Assembly: GCA_030017355.1 (NCBI GenBank)
Contig: JASEIR010000087.1
Span: forward strand, 1 to 7,295
From: Actinomycetota bacterium
GTDB taxonomy: Bacteria > Actinomycetota > Aquicultoria > Aquicultorales > Aquicultoraceae
Length of the DNA: 7,295 nt
Direction: 5' to 3'
In this document: positions 1 to 6,337 of the stretch, in pieces
Layout of the letters: each line of letters begins with the position of its first letter
Numbering within the stretch: the first letter of the stretch is position 1
Program-made: the position numbers and the translations under genes
Notes under the pieces: generated by a model
The model's database searches: none
Told to the model about the DNA's origin: nothing
What the model saw: the letters and a program-made list of their open reading frames with translations, nothing else

Positions 1-1169
1 TCTTTAACTTCCGGATCCATGTAGATATGATAAAGGCGTGATTTGTAATCTTTTGTTAGCTTTCCATCGTCTCGAATTACCACACGCGGCGTTTTAACTA
101 ATCCTGATTCTATCGCATCATTAAGTCCAAAATCGCTTACAATCCAACCAAACAGAGCTTCTTCCGAGCTTTTCTTACCGGATGGAGCAAATGGCGTTGC
201 CGAGAAATCATAGCAAGCTAGGATACCTCGGGCTGAGTGGATACGATCCAGACCGCCAATCCATTTCGTTGCTTCCTCAATATCCTCTTTTTTTACACCT
301 TTAATCTTTGATTCGGCAGGTATTCTCCAAGCATGGTGAGCTTCATCATTTATAACAATTATGTTGTGTGCGCTAGCCATATCCTCAAGTACTTCACGCA
401 CATAAGCTTCGTCGCTTTTAACCCCTCTTTTATCAACGCTTTTTTTCTTAGCTATCTGCTCTTCAGTTTCCCAATTTAAGGCATGCCAATTTCGGATGAT
501 TATTTTTCCTTGGCGAAGTTTTTCTATAAGGCCTAAGGGCACAATATTAAACTCATCGTAATAATTGCCGGGTAACGATGGTAGAAGCACCTGAAGGCGA
601 CTTTTTACGGTAAGACCAGGAGCAACTACAAAGACATTCTTTGAAAACCTGGTATCTTTAGGATAAGTGACTTTATTTAATACTTGCCAAGCGATAAGCA
701 TTGCCATAACAATGGTTTTACCAGAGCCGGTTGCCATCTTTGAGCAAAAGCGAAGAAAAGGGCCGCCATCTGATGGTATTTCTATTCCAACCTTTTCTGC
801 AACAGGAGCTTCAGTCAACCAAATGAGCGTTTCTATAGCGTCTAGCTGGCAGAAGAAGAAACGATGAAAATCTCTTTCTTCAGGATTGTTCCAATGTTCT
901 AACAACCGTTTTGTAATGCCGGTTACTCCTGGATAACCTGCTTCTCGCCAAGCTTTAACTCGAGGTCTAATTTTATTTACCAGCGGAATTTCTATAAAAA
1001 CGCCTGGATCATCAAACGCTTTTGATTTCTCAGATGCCACTACGTAGCCCGCTGGTCTTCTGCCCTCTTTAAGGAAAAAAGAACGATTTTCATGGTCGTA
1101 GCTCCAGTAATGTTTTGGCTCTTCGTATGGAGAATTTATTATTAGCCTGTCTATGGCTTCTCTTCCCAT
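1..1169 (-). CDS. res: Type III-like restriction enzyme, DEAH-box helicase subunit (Res), N-terminal 389 residues, partial
   Basis: This is the ATP-dependent translocase/restriction subunit of the R-M pair. It is expected to act with Mod on unmodified DNA in the cytoplasm. The reverse-strand frame is open from the ATG at 1169 to the left edge (389 codons plus two bases), so the C-terminal half, where the nuclease domain would normally lie, is not visible. Superfamily 2 motifs are clear: a Q-motif-like Q108 in FCQLDAIE, Walker A MATGSGKT (145-152), DEAH in NDEAHHAW (274-281) and motif III SAT in YDFSATPFAP (320-329). The N-terminal section resembles the group NCBI calls BPTD_3080 family restriction endonucleases; that name is from memory. 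The ATG overlaps the Mod stop (TAATG) and has a GAGG ribosome site 7 bases upstream, indicating an operon with translational coupling. An SF2 helicase is certain; the exact R-M type is less so. Confidence 0.9.
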   Translation of the reverse strand, partial: MGREAIDRLIINSPYEEPKHYWSYDHENRSFFLKEGRRPAGYVVASEKSKAFDDPGVFIEIPLVNKIRPRVKAWREAGYPGVTGITKRLLEHWNNPEERDFHRFFFCQLDAIETLIWLTEAPVAEKVGIEIPSDGGPFLRFCSKMATGSGKTIVMAMLIAWQVLNKVTYPKDTRFSKNVFVVAPGLTVKSRLQVLLPSLPGNYYDEFNIVPLGLIEKLRQGKIIIRNWHALNWETEEQIAKKKSVDKRGVKSDEAYVREVLEDMASAHNIIVINDEAHHAWRIPAESKIKGVKKEDIEEATKWIGGLDRIHSARGILACYDFSATPFAPSGKKSSEEALFGWIVSDFGLNDAIESGLVKTPRVVIRDDGKLTKDYKSRLYHIYMDPEVK

Positions 1170-3721
1170 TATTCTACCTCAATTATCTTTAGGCTCTCAA
1201 TGCCTCGATCATCAACTATCTTTACTGCAACACGCCTGTTATCACCCAACTCAAAAGGTAGAGAAATAGTACCTTTATAAGCCTCGATTAAATCCTCATC
1301 AATCTCAGCTTTCAAATTCTTAGCAAGCCGTGTCCAGCCAGCCTTATCGCCCGCCATCGGGAAGAAAACCTGCCTTGGGAAAAGACTTCTGCCATCATAA
1401 TCAGTATCCAGCATCCACATGGCTATCTTTTCTGTGCCACCGGATTCAATATTGCCGGTCTTGGTGTTGTAATAATCAAAACCCATCACTTCAACCTGGT
1501 ACTTGCCTTCATTTTCACCACTTTTAAGCTTTTCGATTTTTACATCAGGTTGACCAATAAGCCAAAAACTCTCATTGCTTGCTCGTTTCTTTTTAAGATC
1601 TTCTGTTAATAAATCAGCATTCATTTGGACTTTAAGCAAAGTAACATCAGGCCAGTCAATTTCATCGATATCCTTAGCGGCTTCTGGATCAAATTGGAAA
1701 GCGGCAAATACAATGATTTTAGGTTTAGGGATAAGTTTCTGAGCCTCCTCGATTGCCAACCCAACTTGTCGCTGTTCTAATGGCGAATGTTCTGGCCCAA
1801 AAGATATGACAACACGTTCAGTTTGACCATAATGTGCAGATTCTTCTTTTACATGATCAGCGCCAAGGTCATTTGGCTTTGTTTCCGCATCAGCATGGAG
1901 CCAGCGAGTTCCAGGTAGTGGTTCCACCCTTGAAAATAGTATGTATTGACCATTTTTTCCACGAATGCCGGTTTTAAGTAGCTCATCACGCCATTCGGCT
2001 TGTCGTAATGTTTCGCCAGAGCGAACAACTGATTCATCAGAAGGTGGTGTTTCTTCAACCTCGTCTAACGGTCTAACCATAGGAGCTGGTACAGCTTCCA
2101 CTGTAAAGGGACCCGTAACTCGGGCTTTAGATTTATCAATATAAGGCTGGTCGTATAATGTTTCCTGAGCTGGTGGCTCATCATTTGCAATAGATTTAAG
2201 CGTTATATGAGGAACTGTTTTATACTTAAAACCACTTCCAACTCCTTCCTCAGGGTGTGCAAGTTCATAATAGTCAAATAACGCGGTCATCAATCTTTGT
2301 TTAGCTAGAGTAATAGCAACGCGGGAAGTGTCACATGTTATCCAGCGCCGTCCCCATTGTTCCGCAACATAGGCTGTAGTTCCAGAGCCGCATGTTGGAT
2401 CAAAGACAAGGTCGCCAGGATCAGTAGTCATGAGGAGACATCGTTGGATAACTTTGGTATTCGTTTGAACAGCGTAAATCTTATAATCGCCGCCGGTTCC
2501 TGTATCGGTCCATATATCCGTTAACTGTTGATAAGAAAAATCATCAAAATATCTCACGTAATTTAAAGATTTGCCAGATTCCATTATACGCTTATTCTCT
2601 GCTAGTCTATACATTCCCTCTAAACCCGGTGTCCAATGCCTGCCATAGCTTGGATAAAAAATTCTGTCTTTAAATTTAAAACCCTGTTCCGTATTTGAGC
2701 CCCCTTGTGAGGTAATATCCCCTAATCTAAAAATTCTACTGCCTTTTGGCAGTATAGCCGAGTTATTACGCTCCTCTATGGTCATCAATCTTCTCTCACC
2801 TGTTGGCAACTCGACATACTTATAGTTTTCATCATTCTGTGGAAGTGGTTTTTCTATAAATAGTCTTCTGAATTTGATTTGGTTTCTATCTTTCGCATAC
2901 CAGATAATTCGATCGCCATTTCGACTTAAAGTACTAGAGGTAAATCCACTAGATGTTACAAAACTTATTAGACTTATAAAATTAATTTTTCCAAGTATTT
3001 CGTCGCAAATACACCTTACTAGATGCAAATTCTCATCACTTATCTGCACAAAAATACTTCCACTTTCCGTTAAGAGTTCTCGTGCTAATAATAAGCGGTC
3101 CCTTAAATATGTAAGATAAGAGTGTATCCTTAGTTCCCAAGTATCGCGAAACGCCTTTATCATCTCCGGTTCTGCGGTTAAATCCTCGTCTTTACCATCT
3201 TTTACATCGCGCTTATTAACAAAAGGTTGGAAGTTAGAGCCATATTTAATTCCGTATGGCGGGTCTATGTAAATCATCTGAACCTGGCCAGCCATACCTT
3301 CCTTTTCCAAAAGCGAATTCATAACCAGAAGCGAATCACCGGCGATCAGACGATTAGACCAATTGTGTTTGTGTTTATAAAACTCGATTGCTTCCCGTAG
3401 TGGCGGATTCTCAACCGGTGATTCAAAAAGAGACATTTGAGATGATTTATCTCCATTGCGCTTGCGTACAGCATCTATAATAGTTCGGGGATCGATTCTT
3501 TCGTGAACATGAAGTGACACGGTTGGAACTTCAAAAGATACATGCTCAGCCTTGCCTGCCCAAATTAATTGAGGATCAAGATGAGGATCGTAGGCATATT
3601 TCTTTTTACCACTATCCCTGTCAGTCTCAGGGGTAACTAAGCCAACGGGTGGATTGTTAACTCGCTCTTTTCCTTTGTGCTCATATTGCTCAATTGGCTT
3701 TTTATCAGATTTTTTAGCCAT
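1169..3721 (-). CDS. mod: Type III-like site-specific DNA methyltransferase (Mod), beta class, about 850 aa
   Basis: This protein transfers a methyl group from S-adenosylmethionine to an amino group, probably adenine N6, in the recognition site, and gives the Res partner its specificity. Numbering is from the ATG at 3721 (add 7 for the longest frame). Target-nucleotide motif IV DPPYG is at 153-157, preceded by AGDSL. Motif I DPTCGSGTT is at 441-449, followed by an acidic D near 464. Motif IV before motif I is the beta-class order of type III Mod proteins; the stretch between (about 245-390) should hold the target recognition domain. A long C-terminal part (about 600-850) follows and makes the protein longer than usual Mod subunits. 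The frame extends 7 codons further to a TTG at 3742, but the ATG at 3721 has GGAG 9 bases upstream and gives MAKKSDKK, so I prefer it. No simple repeat tract that would cause phase variation is seen. Confidence 0.95.
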   Translation of the reverse strand: MAKKSDKKPIEQYEHKGKERVNNPPVGLVTPETDRDSGKKKYAYDPHLDPQLIWAGKAEHVSFEVPTVSLHVHERIDPRTIIDAVRKRNGDKSSQMSLFESPVENPPLREAIEFYKHKHNWSNRLIAGDSLLVMNSLLEKEGMAGQVQMIYIDPPYGIKYGSNFQPFVNKRDVKDGKDEDLTAEPEMIKAFRDTWELRIHSYLTYLRDRLLLARELLTESGSIFVQISDENLHLVRCICDEILGKINFISLISFVTSSGFTSSTLSRNGDRIIWYAKDRNQIKFRRLFIEKPLPQNDENYKYVELPTGERRLMTIEERNNSAILPKGSRIFRLGDITSQGGSNTEQGFKFKDRIFYPSYGRHWTPGLEGMYRLAENKRIMESGKSLNYVRYFDDFSYQQLTDIWTDTGTGGDYKIYAVQTNTKVIQRCLLMTTDPGDLVFDPTCGSGTTAYVAEQWGRRWITCDTSRVAITLAKQRLMTALFDYYELAHPEEGVGSGFKYKTVPHITLKSIANDEPPAQETLYDQPYIDKSKARVTGPFTVEAVPAPMVRPLDEVEETPPSDESVVRSGETLRQAEWRDELLKTGIRGKNGQYILFSRVEPLPGTRWLHADAETKPNDLGADHVKEESAHYGQTERVVISFGPEHSPLEQRQVGLAIEEAQKLIPKPKIIVFAAFQFDPEAAKDIDEIDWPDVTLLKVQMNADLLTEDLKKKRASNESFWLIGQPDVKIEKLKSGENEGKYQVEVMGFDYYNTKTGNIESGGTEKIAMWMLDTDYDGRSLFPRQVFFPMAGDKAGWTRLAKNLKAEIDEDLIEAYKGTISLPFELGDNRRVAVKIVDDRGIESLKIIEVE
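1177..1180 (-). promoter_or_regulatory. Ribosome binding site of res, inside the mod 3' end
   Basis: GAGG on the reverse strand lies 7 bases upstream of the res ATG at 1169-1167, within the last codons of mod. Together with the one-base TAATG overlap, it fixes the res start and implies that translation of res is coupled to that of mod. Confidence 0.6.
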
Positions 3722-3730
3722 TGGTGTCAT

Positions 3731-3734
3731 CTCC
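3731..3734 (-). promoter_or_regulatory. Ribosome binding site that decides the mod start
   Basis: GGAG on the reverse strand is 9 bases upstream of the ATG at 3721. The alternative starts at 3742 (TTG) and 3736 (ATG) have no purine-rich site at a suitable distance, so the shorter protein is favoured. Confidence 0.5.
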
Positions 3735-3777
3735 ATTATCAATTAAGTTATTGGATTTGCATTATGAGGTCTTCAAT

Positions 3778-3821
3778 ATGCCATTAATCAGGCACTATGT
3801 AAAATTCTTAGCTAATGGCAT
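3778..3821. repeat. 9-bp perfect inverted repeat around the expected mod transcription start
   Basis: ATGCCATTA (3778-3786) and TAATGGCAT (3813-3821) are perfect reverse complements separated by 26 bases. The right arm overlaps by two bases the candidate -10 box of the mod promoter. It could be an operator bound by a dimeric repressor. If transcription instead starts at the more upstream -10, it could form a loose leader hairpin. No regulator gene is seen in the window. Confidence 0.35.
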
Positions 3822-3847
3822 TATATAGCAATACCCATATTATACAA
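3820..3847 (-). promoter_or_regulatory. Candidate promoter for mod-res
   Basis: On the reverse strand a perfect TATAAT (3825-3820) is preceded, after 16 bases, by TTGTAT (3847-3842), a weak -35. A second perfect TATAAT lies at 3844-3839 with only a poor -35 (TTTAAT) 17 bases upstream. Transcription would begin around 3812 from the first or around 3832 from the second, giving a leader of roughly 90-110 bases before mod. Called by consensus only; sigma factor preferences of the host are unknown. Confidence 0.4.
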
Positions 3848-3869
3848 TCACTTTCTTAAGGATTAAACA

Positions 3870-3938
3870 ATGTCATGTACTGCAATAATAGTAAATCATC
3901 CATTACTAAGTATTCTCCAATCCGCTAAATTGACTTAG
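3870..3938 (+). CDS. Possible 22-residue peptide upstream of the split membrane-protein gene
   Basis: A short frame starts at ATG 3870 and ends at TAG 3936-3938. It encodes a 22-residue peptide beginning MSCTAIIVNHP and ending LQSAKLT. Its one supporting feature is a good ribosome site, AAGGA at 3858-3862, 7 bases before the ATG. A TATTAT at 3838-3843 could be its -10, but no convincing -35 is present. It is followed at 3949 by a hairpin, an arrangement seen in leader peptides. No recognisable run of regulatory codons exists. It may well be chance; I list it because the region otherwise has no gene. Confidence 0.15.
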   Translation: MSCTAIIVNHPLLSILQSAKLT

Positions 3939-3948
3939 CACCGCTTAT

Positions 3949-3966
3949 TTGGCAACCTTTTGCCAA
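3949..3966. other. Compact hairpin with 7-bp perfect stem and 4-base loop
   Basis: TTGGCAA (3949-3955), loop CCTT, and TTGCCAA (3960-3966) form a perfect stem-loop. No T-run follows on either strand, so it is not a standard intrinsic terminator. It sits 25 bases upstream of the TTG start of the next gene, and could be a leader hairpin or a small operator. Confidence 0.3.
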
Positions 3967-3991
3967 TTCATGCTTAAAGGTAGCGATCTAG

Positions 3992-4345
3992 TTGTTTGGA
4001 CTAATAGGTGCGATTATAAGCCTTATTGTTCTTGTCTTCTGGCTGGCAGTTATCGGTCTTATCGTTCTTTTTGTTGCCAGTATCTTTATCCCTAATAAAT
4101 ATTCTGAAGATTCGGTGATTCAAAGATGGAGTTCACTTCTTGTTGGACAAGCTGAGCTTGCTTCAGAGGTTTTGGACCGTATCGAGAAAGAGTTGAACGG
4201 TAAAAACCTTCCGTATAAAAGTAAACGGAAGGAAATCTCAACCAGCCTTATTTCCGGTAATCTCCATGACTCTATAGTTGTTAGAATGAGAAACGATTAT
4301 TCCTGCTACATAAGCGCCGTTCCTCAAGGAAATGACCTTTCGTAA
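3992..4345 (+). CDS. N-terminal part (117 aa) of a frameshifted small membrane-anchored protein
   Basis: Function not recognised. Residues 2-34 are one long hydrophobic segment (MFGLIGAIISLIV... to ...VASIFIP), an N-terminal membrane anchor. A charged soluble part with a short helix-like stretch (QAELASEVLDRIEKEL) follows and would face the cytoplasm or outside; orientation is not clear. The start is TTG, directly after an in-frame TAG, with AAAGG 11 bases upstream, a slightly long gap. The frame ends abruptly after GNDLS at 4345. The reading frame one base back continues directly with FVTWLM and a plausible C-terminal domain ending at 4578, so this looks like the front half of a single protein of about 195 residues. 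By memory, the SCYISAVPQGNDL segment resembles a family of small uncharacterised proteins seen in Patescibacteria-like genomes in which D-L is followed by a V-x-W motif. Confidence 0.6.
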   Translation: MFGLIGAIISLIVLVFWLAVIGLIVLFVASIFIPNKYSEDSVIQRWSSLLVGQAELASEVLDRIEKELNGKNLPYKSKRKEISTSLISGNLHDSIVVRMRNDYSCYISAVPQGNDLS

Positions 4346-4353
4346 CATGGCTC

Positions 4354-4578
4354 ATGCAAGATCACATAATAAGAGGGATATACAAACTTCCTTTTATCGG
4401 CCCAATGCTTCTGGCAGTTTTTAAAAGGTACACCTTTGCCATGACTAACGATGCCATAGCTTTTGCCATGGCAACCCAAGACGCTGCAGCAACGGTTACC
4501 GAAAATATTATGGATGAGAAGATGCTTGATAAGACGCATTTTAACCGCAAAAGTAGCGGAAAATTGGGACCGCTATAG
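4354..4578 (+). CDS. C-terminal part (74 aa) of the same frameshifted protein
   Basis: Function not recognised. The nominal ATG at 4354 lies 9 bases after the upstream stop and has no ribosome site at a useful distance; the nearest purine stretch, AAGGA at 4326-4330, is too far. The frame is open back to the TGA at 4333-4335, and the codons between read PFVTWL. Inserting one T in the CTTT run at 4337-4340 would join the upstream frame as GNDL-FVTWLM without a stop. The product has a semi-hydrophobic stretch (LPFIGPMLLAVF), an alanine-rich helix-like segment (AIAFAMATQDAAATV) and a basic tail RKSSGKLGPL. It is therefore more likely the back half of the preceding gene, decayed or miscalled by one base, than an independent gene. 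Confidence 0.45.
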   Translation: MQDHIIRGIYKLPFIGPMLLAVFKRYTFAMTNDAIAFAMATQDAAATVTENIMDEKMLDKTHFNRKSSGKLGPL

Positions 4579-4579
4579 A

Positions 4580-4608
4580 TTGACTACTTACAACTAGTAT
4601 TTTAACAT
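4580..4608 (+). promoter_or_regulatory. Candidate promoter of the OLD-family nuclease gene
   Basis: TTGACT (4580-4585, five of six consensus bases) and TAACAT (4603-4608, four of six) are 17 bases apart. Transcription would start near 4615, leaving a leader of about 60 bases. It begins two bases after the stop of the upstream gene, suggesting that the nuclease has its own promoter. Confidence 0.4.
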
Positions 4609-4616
4609 AGTTCCAT

Positions 4617-4663
4617 GAGGGCGCTTGTTTCTTAAGGAATCGCCTCTATTCTTTTTTATATTT
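4617..4663 (+). terminator. Possible intrinsic terminator or attenuator in the OLD-gene leader
   Basis: GAGGGCG (4617-4623) can pair with CGCCTC (4641-4646), giving six pairs with one bulged G around a 17-base loop. It is followed by a T-rich tract (4647-4663, including a run of six T). It could end transcripts of the upstream small gene. Since the candidate promoter would start RNA just at its 5' arm, it could also attenuate the nuclease gene. The loop is long and the stem bulged, so strength is uncertain. Confidence 0.35.
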
Positions 4664-4666
4664 ATT

Positions 4667-4671
4667 GGGGA
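4667..4671 (+). promoter_or_regulatory. Ribosome binding site that decides the OLD-gene start
   Basis: GGGGA lies 4 bases before the ATG at 4676. The frame stays open to a TTG at 4625, but the extra 17 residues are an odd phenylalanine-rich stretch encoded by the T-rich tract and have no ribosome site. The ATG gives MRISTVTIHNFRSI, the normal beginning of this ATPase family. Confidence 0.6.
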
Positions 4672-4675
4672 ATAC

Positions 4676-6337
4676 ATGCGAATTAGCACCGTTACGATCC
4701 ATAACTTCAGGTCAATAAAGCATCAATCATTTAATTTGCAGAACTATTCTTTGATTATCGGTGCAAATAACGTTGGCAAATCCAATATTATCGATGCTTT
4801 ACGTATTTTCTATGAAAAAGATCTGAAATTTAGCCCTGGAAGAGATTTCCCAAAATTTGAAACAGATGATCAAGAAAGCTGGATAGAACTAGAGTTTGAG
4901 TTGCTTGATGAGGAATACATTAATCTCAAGGACGAATTTAAACAACCTGGCAATAAATTAAGAGTACGAAAATACTTAAAATCCTCTAACGCAGATAGGG
5001 TTAAGGCAAATCAAAGCAATATCTTTGGTTATGAAGGAAATAATCTTTCCGATAGTCTTTTCTATGGTGCCCGGAACATATCAAGCGCAAAATTAGGAGA
5101 TATAATATATATACCTGATGTTACTAAGATTGATGAGTATACAAAACTATCAGGCCCTTCAGCATTTCGAAATATTTTAGACTTTGTTGTCAAAAGAGTA
5201 GTAAAAAGCAGTTCAGCCTTTGAGCAGCTTAGTAATTCTTTCGATGAATTTAATTCAAACTTCCGTGGTGAGGATTCAACAGATGGCATTTCAATCAAAA
5301 GCCTTATTGCTGATATCAACAACGAATTGAAGGATTGGAATATTACATTTAACATTGATATCAATCAAATAAAGCCTGAAGACATTATTAAGAATCTAGT
5401 AACTCATTACCTTGAAGATGAGCATCTGATTAATTATAAAATGGATGCTGGTTCATATGGCCAAGGTCTTCAAAGGCATTTAATATACACACTGATAAAG
5501 CTTTCAACAAAATATAAAGAAAGCTCAACCAAGAAAGATAAGAAAGATTTTAACCCAGAGATGATAGTTATATTATTTGAGGAACCAGAAGCCTTCCTAC
5601 ATCCTGCGCAACAAGACATACTAAATCTCAGCCTAAAAAGGCTTGCGCAAGAGGACGGACAGCAAGTTATTGCCACAACTCACTCGACACATTTCGTAAG
5701 TAAGAATATAGACGATATATTATCGATCATAAAGCTGGTTAAGGACGGCCCTCAGACAATTGTTTACCAAATAGATAAAGAAGCACTAGATAAAACACTT
5801 GAAGAAAATAAAGAACTTAAAAATATATTGGGCGAAGAAATATCCGACCGCGATCTCGAGCTTGAATCAATCCGTTATTGCCTTTGGTTGGATCCTGATA
5901 GGTGTTGTTCATTCTTTGCAAACAAAGTGTTAATATGCGAAGGGCTCAGTGAAAAAGCATTGATTGATACCTTAGTCAAGAATGGCGAATTACATCTAAC
6001 GGATGGTCGCACATATATTCTTAATGCAGGTGGCAAGCATGATATTCATCGATATATGAATCTCTTTGGCAAATTAGGAATAAAACACTCGATTTTATTT
6101 GACGGCGATAATAACAAGGAACGGCATAAATTAATCAACGATTTTATCGAGAAGAATAGGAATGCCTTTACGTCTAAATTTTATGCTTTTGACAGCGATA
6201 TAGAAGACTTTTTCGGGATACCTAAAGAAGAAAAATACTACAAAAAACCACTTAATATCATGTGGCACTATAGGAATAACATGCTAACGGAGAAGCTTGA
6301 AGAGTTTAAGAATATAATTTTAGATTTGCTTGATTAA
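4676..6337 (+). CDS. OLD-family endonuclease: ABC-type ATPase with C-terminal TOPRIM domain, 553 aa
   Basis: Overcoming-lysogenization-defect (OLD) proteins couple an SMC/RecF-like ATPase to a TOPRIM nuclease and act against phage. In this protein the ATPase begins with IHNFRSIKH (8-16). Walker A is GANNVGKSN (29-37). A GQGLQ element (262-266) takes the place of the ABC signature. Walker B is IVILFEEPEAFLHP (297-310) with the catalytic EE at 302-303, and the switch histidine is in ATTHSTHF (333-340). The TOPRIM domain follows: KVLICEGLSEKALI (417-430) with the key glutamate E422, then LFDGDNN (474-480) supplying the acidic pair, then FDSDIEDFFG (505-514). All expected acidic residues are present, so the enzyme looks intact. 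Length is normal for the family. No UvrD-like helicase (GajB type) follows: its stop abuts the stop of the convergent downstream gene. It is therefore probably a stand-alone OLD, unless a partner lies elsewhere. Confidence 0.92.
   Translation: MRISTVTIHNFRSIKHQSFNLQNYSLIIGANNVGKSNIIDALRIFYEKDLKFSPGRDFPKFETDDQESWIELEFELLDEEYINLKDEFKQPGNKLRVRKYLKSSNADRVKANQSNIFGYEGNNLSDSLFYGARNISSAKLGDIIYIPDVTKIDEYTKLSGPSAFRNILDFVVKRVVKSSSAFEQLSNSFDEFNSNFRGEDSTDGISIKSLIADINNELKDWNITFNIDINQIKPEDIIKNLVTHYLEDEHLINYKMDAGSYGQGLQRHLIYTLIKLSTKYKESSTKKDKKDFNPEMIVILFEEPEAFLHPAQQDILNLSLKRLAQEDGQQVIATTHSTHFVSKNIDDILSIIKLVKDGPQTIVYQIDKEALDKTLEENKELKNILGEEISDRDLELESIRYCLWLDPDRCCSFFANKVLICEGLSEKALIDTLVKNGELHLTDGRTYILNAGGKHDIHRYMNLFGKLGIKHSILFDGDNNKERHKLINDFIEKNRNAFTSKFYAFDSDIEDFFGIPKEEKYYKKPLNIMWHYRNNMLTEKLEEFKNIILDLLD

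Larger units (their letters stand above)
3992..4578 (+). pseudogene. Composite: one small membrane-protein gene split by a one-base frame change
   Basis: The two preceding entries appear to be one gene of about 195 codons. The frame changes by -1 within 4337-4343, where the sequence has C followed by three T. With four T the protein reads continuously from the N-terminal anchor to the RKSSGKLGPL tail. The site does not match a standard X-XXY-YYZ slippery heptamer, so a mutation or a homopolymer error is more likely than programmed frameshifting. Confidence 0.5.

Noticed and set aside
667..867. Plus-strand frame of 66 codons opposite res
   Set aside because: The reverse strand here codes for the Walker A region of the helicase (MATGSGKT); the plus-strand frame is its shadow.
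4334..4345. Programmed -1 ribosomal frameshift at CCTTTC
   Set aside because: It does not form an X-XXY-YYZ heptamer in the zero frame, and no strong stimulatory hairpin is obvious just downstream; a mutation or sequencing error is simpler.
4463..4474. Perfect 12-bp palindrome TTGCCATGGCAA
   Set aside because: It lies inside the C-terminal half of the split gene, where the codons give an ordinary FAMAT stretch. It is not placed near a promoter, and similar TGCCAT words elsewhere are not spaced regularly.
4362..4550. Reverse-strand frame with hydrophobic and alanine-rich product
   Set aside because: It mirrors the plus-strand 74-aa frame, has no ribosome site, and the plus frame better fits a continuation of the upstream gene.
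4625..4675. Longer 570-aa version of the OLD protein starting at TTG 4625
   Set aside because: The extra 17 residues are encoded by the T-rich tract of a likely terminator and lack a ribosome site, while ATG 4676 has GGGGA just upstream and starts the family-typical N-terminus.
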